Of a DNA stretch of 64,000 nt, positions 33,696 through 42,115 are shown piece after piece; positions within the stretch are counted from its first letter, which is position 1, and every line of letters begins with the position of its first letter. The stretch lies in contig OZ025786.1 in the NCBI GenBank assembly GCA_964019425.1, positions 434,001-498,000 on the forward strand. Reading direction: 5' to 3'. A model generated the notes under the pieces. The model had not been told where the DNA came from and ran no database searches. It saw nothing but the letters and a program-made list of their open reading frames with translations. The DNA comes from Flectonema sp. DT1601. Taxonomy: Eukaryota > Euglenozoa > Diplonemea > Diplonemida > Diplonemidae. The translations under genes and the position numbers were made by a program.

Positions 33696-34080
33696 ATAAG
33701 AAACTACCTAAAGGAGAATCGTCTCTCCATTTCTCTCTAGTTTTCTGGGGATGATATCATTAAGGCATGCCTGCCTTATCTTTCCCTTTTTCACATTCCC
33801 CCGTATTGTAGATCTTCTTTGTATTCTTTAACCTTATTTTCGTATTTATGATCTTTTATTTCGATGGTGTTATTCCTTTCCTTGTACTTTGCTTAATGCA
33901 ATACTGTTGTACCAATTTGTGAAAAAGTTTGTTTCGATTGCGTGTAGTTGTGATTGAGTCTACTTTCACAGGAATAACTAAACAAGAGCGAGAACATGAT
34001 AAGAAGTAGTTATGTATTCTGACAAGGTTAATTAGTTTATTAAAAAAAATGTAATTTCTCAGATACTAAACATACAAACA
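33696..34080. other. Intergenic
   Basis: About 385 bp, T-rich after the stop, with an A/T-rich leader before the next ATG. No feature seen. Confidence 0.4.
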
Positions 34081-35670
34081 ATGTGCGTCCTCGTCTTGTT
34101 TTCGCTACTCGCGATGGCGATTTCATTCTGTAGTGCACAGGTGATGGATCCGTGTGCCAGTATGCTTTGCCCCTCAGGAGAGATGTGTGTTGCAGTAGTG
34201 TGCGATATTGCACCTTGTCCTGAAGCGAATTGTGTCTCTGATACTCGTTGTCCTTCATGTAGTGTTGGGTCATCATGTAGGATTGTAGCTGGTAATTATG
34301 TTTGTGAACAAATTAACGTCCCTTGTTGCCAAGCTGTAGCAGTCTGTCCAACTGGTTATTCAGAAACCACGACTTGCACTTCTTCAGAAATATCATCTGG
34401 AACTTGCATCTCACGAAGAGAATGCTGTACTTCAATTATGTGTCGCCTGAATGAGAATTGCAGTACAGGAGATTGCTGCAGTACTGATAGTGATGTTTCT
34501 ATCGCACAGAAGATTAAGAAGTGTAAATGTCAAACAGAATCAGTTTGTGCTCAGGTTAAATGCGCGTCAGCAGTCGACTGCGCTGGAGTTTCGATTTGCG
34601 ACAGCCAACCATGTAACCCATCAGCGAACTGTGTTCCATCTACAGCAACACCACTCTCTGATTTCAATTGCAACGCAGACCCATGCGCCACTGGGCCGTG
34701 CCTCGACGGTCAACTCTGCGAATCAAAAGACGGACAGGTAGTATGCAGAGAGATTAACTCCTTGCCATGTTGTGAAGCATACGCAACTTGTATGACTTAT
34801 GAAAGCGCGTCCCAAGTTCCCTGCAAGTCGGGTGAGCCAAGCTGCAGAAGAGAAACTATTTGCTGCTCTGAAGTCTTTTGCAGAGGAGGTGCTCCAACTG
34901 TTAGGACGTGTGCAAACGGCCCTTGTGGTAGTGATGAATTGTGTTTTGATGACAGGAAGGTTTGCGTCACTGCACCTTGCGAACAGTTTAGATGTGAAGC
35001 TATGCCTTCTGCTTGTTGTGAAGCTGCAGCAGCATGCACTGAGGGACAACATAGTTCATCAGTTCCGTGTGATATCTCAGAGGGAGGTTCGTGTACTCGA
35101 TCAGCTATTTGCTGCAATGAGGTATTCTGCAGAGCAAGCCCACCTGCGTCACACGGTGTTGACCCTTGTGTTTACAGGCCTTGTGCACCAAGTACTTACT
35201 GCAATAATTTAGAAACAGGATTTCAGTGTGTTGCAAGCAGTATTCAGTGTAGGGATATTGCATGCGCTGCAATAGCTTTTCAATGTCCAAGTGGTTACTC
35301 TCCAGTACAGAATTGTGTTAGTGATGGGACAGCGAAGTGTATCAGACTCACAAGACCTCAGTGTTGTGATGATCAGATTTGTATGTCTGACTCACATTCA
35401 TCATCAAATATCCCAAATTGGGTTTGGATTGTTGTTGGAGTGTCCTCAGTTGTATTAATCGCAATTATTGGTATTCGTGTGTACATGTTTTATAATGATT
35501 CTAATGAGGATTCACAAAGTGATTCTGATAGCTCTAAGAGAGTTCCAACGCCTATTCACATTAAACAAGCCCCTGAAACTGCTTACCCATACCCTGAAGA
35601 TAGCGTACCAACTCACCCAGTCGAGAGTGAGTGGAACCATTCAAAGTCTGGTGGTGATGGACAGATTTGA
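34081..35670 (+). CDS. Cys-rich type I membrane protein (receptor-like)
   Basis: Single exon, 529 aa. A signal peptide (MCVLVLFSLLAMAISFCSAQ) is followed by about 420 extracellular residues with over 70 cysteines. At least three related modules share the pattern CCEAxAxC...VPCxSGxxSCxRxxICCxEVFCR (near 34760-34880, 35000-35140, and a looser one near 34320-34450). Between them lie DPCxxxPCxxxxxC motifs that resemble follistatin/EGF-like turns. A transmembrane helix (VWIVVGVSSVVLIAIIGIRV, about 450-470) precedes an 60-residue Ser/Pro-rich cytosolic tail. It is probably a surface adhesion or sensing protein; no known family was identified. Intact and intronless. Confidence 0.8.
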   Translation: MCVLVLFSLLAMAISFCSAQVMDPCASMLCPSGEMCVAVVCDIAPCPEANCVSDTRCPSCSVGSSCRIVAGNYVCEQINVPCCQAVAVCPTGYSETTTCTSSEISSGTCISRRECCTSIMCRLNENCSTGDCCSTDSDVSIAQKIKKCKCQTESVCAQVKCASAVDCAGVSICDSQPCNPSANCVPSTATPLSDFNCNADPCATGPCLDGQLCESKDGQVVCREINSLPCCEAYATCMTYESASQVPCKSGEPSCRRETICCSEVFCRGGAPTVRTCANGPCGSDELCFDDRKVCVTAPCEQFRCEAMPSACCEAAAACTEGQHSSSVPCDISEGGSCTRSAICCNEVFCRASPPASHGVDPCVYRPCAPSTYCNNLETGFQCVASSIQCRDIACAAIAFQCPSGYSPVQNCVSDGTAKCIRLTRPQCCDDQICMSDSHSSSNIPNWVWIVVGVSSVVLIAIIGIRVYMFYNDSNEDSQSDSDSSKRVPTPIHIKQAPETAYPYPEDSVPTHPVESEWNHSKSGGDGQI

Positions 35671-36335
35671 GGCAAATGATTTTTTTTTAAAATTCGTTCT
35701 ATTTCCCCCTTCATATTATGGTGGTGAGAGGCTGTGAAACCTATTTGGGATTCAGGAGATTACAGCGGTCACCCGCAGAGAGCTTCGATCCCAATTAGGT
35801 GTAGCAGCAAAAACAAAAAAAACTGACTAATTAGTATATGCTTCATAAATCTGCTGTCTTCCTTTCGTTTTCTTTTTTTGGATACCTAGTCCTAGGTATA
35901 TTTAGGTTAACTATTTATTTCGAGTTTTCTTATTCCAAGTTTTTGTAAAAACCAAGCGAGACGTTAAAGTCTTTATTCTTCCTCTCCCTTATTTGCCTTG
36001 TGTGCAAAACTACAATGTAGTTAACACTTATTTCAATTTTTTCTTTATACATTTATGTTTTGAGTATTGTGCGAACCAGTAAGGAGAATCTCCTCCTTGT
36101 GGTTTTCGTCGTCAACATGTATGTAGCAGTAGTAGTAGTTCGGATATTGTCCTGTTTCTAACTCCGATTTTATTTTATTTTTTTATATAAATTTTTTACT
36201 CACGTTCGCGTCTTGCAACGCAATAGCATCTTTTTCATTAGCGTTAAAATGGGTGAACGGAATTAACTCTTCGCAATGAAATTATTAATTGGTGATAATT
36301 TATTTTATTTTATTTTATTTAATTACAATAAAATA
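35671..36335. other. Intergenic
   Basis: About 660 bp, T-rich, ending in a TTTTA pentanucleotide tract at 36299-36320. No gene seen. The Penelope-like relic starts at its right end. Confidence 0.4.
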
Positions 36336-36549
36336 AGTATACACTACTGGAATTGCTAACTTAGAGAGTAATTCAGTCTAAATAATTGAGTGACTTACTT
36401 CTACACCATAACTGATGATGAGAGAATAGAGGTAAAGAGGTGTATATTGATTACTCTCGAAACCTGATAGTTACTTTAAAAGGCTAAGTTAAGCATCACG
36501 ATAGTCACTGTATCCTTATTTTAAAAAATTCAAACATTCAACCCTTCTG
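36336..36549 (+). mobile_element. Penelope-like element, 3'-end relic
   Basis: This stretch aligns with the 3' untranslated end of the full element (54121-54382). Shared blocks are GACTTACTTCTACACCATA, GAGAGAATAGAGGTAA, GATTACTCTCGAAACCT, AGTTACTTTAA and AGTCACTGTAT, and both end ACC(n)TCTG followed by T's. Internal length differences show that it is an older, diverged, 5'-truncated copy. It keeps the hammerhead-like CTGATGA and GAAAC blocks, but with altered spacing next to stem II. Confidence 0.8.
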
Positions 36550-36775
36550 TTTTTTTTTTTTTCCCTTAAACTTTTGAAACTTGTGCCATCCTTATGTTGC
36601 CTCTCTTGGGAAGTAATTCAAAAGTAACACGATGTTAAGATTAATTTTTTTTTTTTTACAAAAATAGTACACCAAATGATGCTGGAATAGACAAGACGTT
36701 GATATGCATCATTGGAATTTTCTTATTCAGGTTATGAATACTTATTTTACAGATTACAAAAAAAAAAAAAAAAAA

Positions 36776-37618
36776 ATGACCCACAGCCATGCCCGTCAAG
36801 AATGGTGGAAAGAAGGAGCTATTTCACTGGCTACGGGTACTCTTTATGGGGCATCGAACACTCTAACGGGGCATCCGTTAGACACAGTGAAAAGTAAGAT
36901 GCAAGCCCAGTCAGGATACATGTCAGGTGGCATGATAAGTACTATAAAACATATATTTCAGTCAGAAGGTCTGAGAGGTTTTTACAGAGGAGTCATACCA
37001 CCCATGTGGGGGAGTGTAGTTTACAGGTCAATGCAATTCTCTGTTTTTGAATCTGCCTATACAAAATTAGATAATGACACCTATCGAACAACCATACCAG
37101 GAACAGCAGGTATTCAATTGCGTACTATTGCTGCAGCTTTTTTGGGAGCTTCATCCAGAGCAGTTATTGAATCTCCTATTGAATATGTCAAGGTTAGGAG
37201 ACAGACAGGTCATTCTTGGAAACTACGAAACGTTTACGACGGTTTTACATTACAATGGGCTAGAACTTGTCCCATGATGACTATTTACTTTCTTAACGTA
37301 GACTCAATTCGTCGTCATACAAACTTATTTGACTCATCTTATGGACAGTTTCTAGCTAGTGGTGGATCTGCCGCCTTTGGTTTTTGGTGCGTCTGGCCAC
37401 TTGAAACATTAAAGAACCAAGTTCAAGCTGGAACTACCATCCCAGGAATTGAGAAGCCAACAATAGCTCAGAGAGTAAATCACCTTGGGGGAATATCAGG
37501 TCTTTATAGAGGGATCCTACCAGGTACAATTAGTATATTTACGAGGAATGGGGTCGCAATGATCGTTATGCAATGGGCACAGAAAAAAGTAAACGAACTT
37601 GGTATTCGCAGTACATAA
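36776..37618 (+). CDS. Mitochondrial carrier family (SLC25) protein
   Basis: Inner-membrane transporter of the SLC25 superfamily, 280 aa. The three repeats carry the signature Px[D/E]xx[K/R]: HPLDTVKSKMQ, SPIEYVKVRRQ and WPLETLKNQVQ. Matching second-helix motifs are GLRGFYRGVIPPMWGSVVY and GISGLYRGILPGTISIFTRN. Six transmembrane helices can be drawn. Substrate is not assignable by eye; the general look is of the carnitine/amino-acid branch. The ATG at 36776 follows an A-run, and the in-frame sequence before it is untranslated in character. Intronless. Confidence 0.9.
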   Translation: MTHSHARQEWWKEGAISLATGTLYGASNTLTGHPLDTVKSKMQAQSGYMSGGMISTIKHIFQSEGLRGFYRGVIPPMWGSVVYRSMQFSVFESAYTKLDNDTYRTTIPGTAGIQLRTIAAAFLGASSRAVIESPIEYVKVRRQTGHSWKLRNVYDGFTLQWARTCPMMTIYFLNVDSIRRHTNLFDSSYGQFLASGGSAAFGFWCVWPLETLKNQVQAGTTIPGIEKPTIAQRVNHLGGISGLYRGILPGTISIFTRNGVAMIVMQWAQKKVNELGIRST

Positions 37619-37999
37619 ACGAGATCTTATCTACCGAGTGGCTCGGAACGATTAACTTCTCTATATATTCGGTGGAGAAGATCGTACACTTCTGGTTAGT
37701 TTTAGTTTATGTTTCATCAGTTTTTTTTTATCATTAGTACTGTTACTCTTTCCGTTAAAGAGAGTATTAAGCGTGCATTGTTAAACTATGCCGGCAATTT
37801 ACTCCGAATTAAAATCAAAAAAAAAAAAAAAAAAAAACGTTCTCCGATAGTCCGGTTATTGTATTAATGTAAGCAACTACTTTTGTGTGTTTTGTGTTTT
37901 TTTTTCTTTTTTTTTTTTTTTTTTTCCAAAGTTGCTACTCACCTTCAGGATTAACTTTTTATTTTACTTCCCATCAGGTGATCAAAAAAAGTGGTCGCC
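37619..37999. other. Intergenic
   Basis: About 380 bp; A-run at 37819-37837 and T-run at 37911-37924. Nothing else seen. Confidence 0.4.
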
Positions 38000-40078
38000 A
38001 TGATAACAACGGATATCAGTGAAACACCGCTGACGGTTGTTGAAACCGCAGATGAAATGGAAGACGGTCGTCCAGCTGTTCACGCAATAGTTCGATTGAT
38101 TAAAGAAAAAGTGGGTGACGTTGAACGACTATCTCTATCATTTAGTAGAGCACAACAGCGAGTTGAAACCAATGAGGGAACTGAACGAGAAGCCCTCTCA
38201 TCAAATGACGATGAAGGAAGAAGTCAATCATTTACAAGCGACCAGGAAGGGAGTGGGAGTGGTGGTGGTAGTGGTGGCGGAGCTCCCTCTGGTAAGGTAA
38301 AACAGATTAGTATGTTAAAGTTAGCAAGAAAAGCCAGAGTCCCCCTAACCAGTCTTCTTGAGTCACTAGCAGACACTGGTGATAAACGTGACGTTCGAGT
38401 CCGTAACATAGAAGACAATGGAACTGGTACTGGCTCTTCAGAGTCTGATGCTCTAATTCAAAAAGCGAGAAGTTCCCCAATTCGGTACGTTGATGTAACA
38501 TTTAATGAAGGAGGTGATGCTCACAGCCCGCTAGCAGCAGAAAGTCGTCCTCAAACTAGTTTAACACCTCCTTGTGGTTTTGGTCTTTTACTTTCACCAT
38601 CGTTGGCATCAAACACAGAGAACGAGGAGAAGAAAGAAGACGCATTTCAAGCCTGGCTGGATGAAAGTCCGAATGCTGGACAAAAGAATGGAAAAGTATC
38701 CGTCGCTGTTGAAATGCCTCCGAAAATGGATCTGGCGGCACAAGCTCTTCTAGTTCTTGATCCAACAACCGGACGTGATGAGAATGCTCCTCCTCAATGG
38801 GTGTTTGCAGTGCCTACTGCTCCGGGGAAGAGTCCAACATTAGAGCAAAGACTGTTCCCAATTCCAAGTGAGGTTTCATCGGTCACAGTTTATTGTGAAA
38901 ATGGTGTACTACCGAGACTTAATTCAAACGAGTCTACCATCCCATCCGCTCTTGTCGTAGTCAGCATTGAGTTATCGAGACCAACTTGGGCATGGGGAAT
39001 ACTTTTTGTAATGTTTTGTTGCAATTCTGTTTCTCAATCAATCGCTACGTACCTGCACCACTTCACTCCTGCTACATCTGTTGCTCTCTGGTGGACCACA
39101 GCTCAGACATTTGGATTTATGTTTCTATTTATTATTACTATGCTACTACACCATTGGGAACCTCATGAAATTGCTCTTCTTAAAGATCCAAAACATGGGG
39201 TTTTACCGCTTGCGATACTCGGTTTGAGTTATGGTGTCTACACAATCTTATGGGTAAATGCTTCAAACGTTGAGGGTGATAATGACGTCACTAAATTGGG
39301 ACCGACGTCTCAATCTGCTGCTTTGGCATCTGTTCACCCAATACTAATACTTTTCTGGAGGATGTTAAGAAGGAAGAATGTATTCACTGGTGAAATAGTT
39401 GGAACTTCATTACTAACAATTGGTATGTTTATGATTGCTTGGCCTAACGGTGAATGGAGTGGAACAGGCTCAGCTGATGGTTTCGGAGGAGGATCAAGTT
39501 TCTTTATTGCTGGTTACATTGTACTAATGAAAATGATAGTATCACAATTACCTTTATCAATAGTACTGTTACTACCTAGTGTTGTTTCATTCTTACTACA
39601 GCTGATTGTTGTTGCTATATCTGGTGATGCAAGTACGATATTCGGATGGGCATCTCATCCAGAATCAAAATGGTGGTTAGCTTTAATGATCTTAAGTACT
39701 GTTTCTTGTGCTTCTCTTGTTCACTGCTTGAGATATTTACATCCGTTGGCTTTGTCAGTTTCTCTCGCAGCTTCAACAATGATTTCACTCTTGTGGAGTA
39801 ACTACGCTTTCCCTGATATGGTTGTCTCTAACGGATTTGGAAGCTCTCCTCTAGCGATGGTTTTGGGTATACTTGTACTACTTGTTGGTTGTATTGCGGT
39901 TATATACTCAGCGGCAGTTCGTCGCCAACATGTTGACATTGAAGTTAGTAATCAGGCTATTAGTAAAAGACAACGTTTAAAAAACAGACTGACATCTTCT
40001 GCACTTCAGAAATCACAAGATACTTATGGGAGTCAGTTGTACGCATCTGCTTCAAAGAATCAAACTGGTGTGGACTAA
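38000..40078 (+). CDS. Drug/metabolite transporter (DMT/EamA-like) with long N-terminal region
   Basis: Single exon, 692 aa from ATG 38000, which sits in a good context (GCCATGA). The first 320 residues are hydrophilic and Ser/Gly/Asp-rich, including a GSGSGGGSGGG tract, and probably cytosolic. From about 330 there are about ten membrane helices arranged as two EamA-type halves: WGILFVMFCCNSVSQSIATY, LWWTTAQTFGFMFLFIITML, LPLAILGLSYGVYTILWVNA, GTSLLTIGMFMIAWPNG, FFIAGYIVLMKMIV, IVLLLPSVVSFLLQLIVVAI, WWLALMILSTVSCASLVHCL, LALSVSLAASTMISLLWSNY and LAMVLGILVLLVGCIAVIYS. Nucleotide-sugar/triose transporters share this fold; the substrate is unknown. The long soluble head is unusual for the family. 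Confidence 0.75.
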   Translation: MITTDISETPLTVVETADEMEDGRPAVHAIVRLIKEKVGDVERLSLSFSRAQQRVETNEGTEREALSSNDDEGRSQSFTSDQEGSGSGGGSGGGAPSGKVKQISMLKLARKARVPLTSLLESLADTGDKRDVRVRNIEDNGTGTGSSESDALIQKARSSPIRYVDVTFNEGGDAHSPLAAESRPQTSLTPPCGFGLLLSPSLASNTENEEKKEDAFQAWLDESPNAGQKNGKVSVAVEMPPKMDLAAQALLVLDPTTGRDENAPPQWVFAVPTAPGKSPTLEQRLFPIPSEVSSVTVYCENGVLPRLNSNESTIPSALVVVSIELSRPTWAWGILFVMFCCNSVSQSIATYLHHFTPATSVALWWTTAQTFGFMFLFIITMLLHHWEPHEIALLKDPKHGVLPLAILGLSYGVYTILWVNASNVEGDNDVTKLGPTSQSAALASVHPILILFWRMLRRKNVFTGEIVGTSLLTIGMFMIAWPNGEWSGTGSADGFGGGSSFFIAGYIVLMKMIVSQLPLSIVLLLPSVVSFLLQLIVVAISGDASTIFGWASHPESKWWLALMILSTVSCASLVHCLRYLHPLALSVSLAASTMISLLWSNYAFPDMVVSNGFGSSPLAMVLGILVLLVGCIAVIYSAAVRRQHVDIEVSNQAISKRQRLKNRLTSSALQKSQDTYGSQLYASASKNQTGVD

Positions 40079-40185
40079 TCTTTCTATGAATGAACTAATC
40101 ACTGCTCGGTTATCAATTTGATGTACTCTCTGAACAAGGTGGGTACCAAAATTTTAATTTATTGAGAGCATTTTATATTCGCCAA

Positions 40186-40219
<34 letters not shown>

Positions 40220-42115
40220 AAATATTTATTTTATGATTTCTCGAACATATTAGCTGAAAATACTACAGCACGCCATAGCATACGGATTGCTTCTACAAGT
40301 TTCAAGTTAGAGTGTTCTATTGGTATCACTGTTTTGGTCAGGTTTTTTTTTCAATCTCCCAAATTCCTTTTCCCGTTGTTTCCCCAGTCGCTGTCGCTGT
40401 CGTTGTCGTTGTTGTTGTCGTTTTTTTTTTTTTTTGCTGGTTTTGAGCCAGAGGCAAGTTTATTAAGCTGTGTTTTTTCCAATTTTTTTTTTTTTTTTTT
40501 TGTACTACAAACCTATTGTTCGGTAGAAAAAGAAAATTATGGCAGCGTAAACTAACCTATTCCTTTATTAGGATTTTGTACCGATTGCGCACAAAAAAAG
40601 ATTTTTTTTTTTGATTCTGAATTCCACAAAAGTAGAAGTGGTGTTACGGACCTGCTTTATGTTCAGACCTCCTTATCTATTGTGACAATAGTAGTAGGAG
40701 TTAACACTGTTCTTTTTGAGACCACAGGTCCGTAAAGAACTTGTGGAAACAGGTAGATCGTTACTATCAAGTTCGAGGACAACATATGCTGCGGTTCGAC
40801 CGGACTACTGGTCTCTGCAGTTTCTTGAGAATTTATAGTCACCGCCAAGGGTTCGCTACTTTCCTCGACATGTTTTTCGATGAAAACTGATTGCTGAACA
40901 CATGAAGGGACCACCTTTCCCTGTTGGATGCTATGTTTCAGTTATTCAAGCCTTACCCTCCCACTCTGTATTCGGTTTATACTTATACTTATCCTTTTCC
41001 ATTCTTTCGCTTTTCTTTTCATTTGGTTACGAGATTTCGCTGCTTCGTCTCACGAGTAAAAGGTTTTTTATTTTCTTTTTGTTTCTTTTCTAACTGGTTT
41101 TATATTATTTTCTTTTTAAACCATCTCTTGATGGCGACGGTGTGGTTCTTTTCTTGAGTTTGACGGCTTCCTTCGGTACAGCCTGATGGTACAGCCTGAT
41201 TCAGGAGAAGAATAAGTGGAAAGTTTCTCTTCTCGTTCTGAGCTAACCTTTTTTTTGTTGATTGCCAGTCGCTTTGGTTCTCCGGGTATTTGGTCCCCAA
41301 CATATTCTTATTATGTTTTGTATTGCGTGACTGTTTTTTTTTTTTTGAAAAATAATATAATTTTTCTCAATATTGAATACGAGTGTTTTTTTTTTTTTTT
41401 TTTTTTTTGGGTTTGACAGAACTTACTTTTACGCGTGTTAGCTTCAGGTTATTTTATCTTTTAAGAATTCATCGACCTTTTCATGTGCGAGTCAGTTAGT
41501 CGCTGGCTTTTTTAATAATTGATGAAGAAAGGTGAATGGGAAAAAAAAAAAAAAAAAAAAAAAAAAAGCAATAAAAGAGGACTGTGAACTCCGTGTGTCT
41601 ACCACGTTGTATGTGTGCGCGCATTTTAGCGAAGGAAACAACTAAAAAAACAGCATCGTTGTCTGCTTTTGGTGTTTCACAAGGAAAATTGTGATGTGTC
41701 ATGGTGATATGTTCTCAAAAAAAAAAACGAATTTATGAAAAAAAAAAAAAGTGAATGTGCACACGCAAAAGGTTAATATGACATTAGCTTTCCCTCTGTT
41801 TCTGAAATGACATTCATGGTCGTAAGCAACAGAAGGAAAAATAATTAACTGTTTTTCTTAGCTCACTTGTCTGTCAACTCTCTGTTAACCTCGCAACTGT
41901 AGTTGTTTGAGAACATAAAACATTAAAAAAAAAAAAAAAAAAACGATTATCAGTGACTTCAGTTCAGAGATCCAACAGACGAGTATTTCACAATTTAATT
42001 AAAATTATTACTTTCAACAATCAGATGAAAGGTTTGCTGAATGTCATAGCCATTGGTTATCTCATCATCTTCACGTATTTAATTATTAAACAGGAAGGGT
42101 TAAGGTAAAGTAAGA
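40079..42115. other. 2-kb gene-poor region
   Basis: Contains copy B of the 95-bp repeat, an 11-bp inverted repeat (40644-40654/40725-40735), and T- and A-runs (41384-41408, 41540-41567, 41924-41943). The minus-strand frame at 40663-40914 (EESSEPLAVTINSQETAET, SSNLIVTIYLFPQVLYGPVV) is richer in G/C and more protein-like than its surroundings and could be a lone exon. I found no partner exon. Confidence 0.4.
40502..40595. repeat. 95-bp dispersed repeat, copy B
   Basis: Second copy of the repeat at 6936-7030, same orientation, after a 17-base T-run and followed by an A-run and T-run. Most differences are single-base changes or 1-base gaps. Confidence 0.75.
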
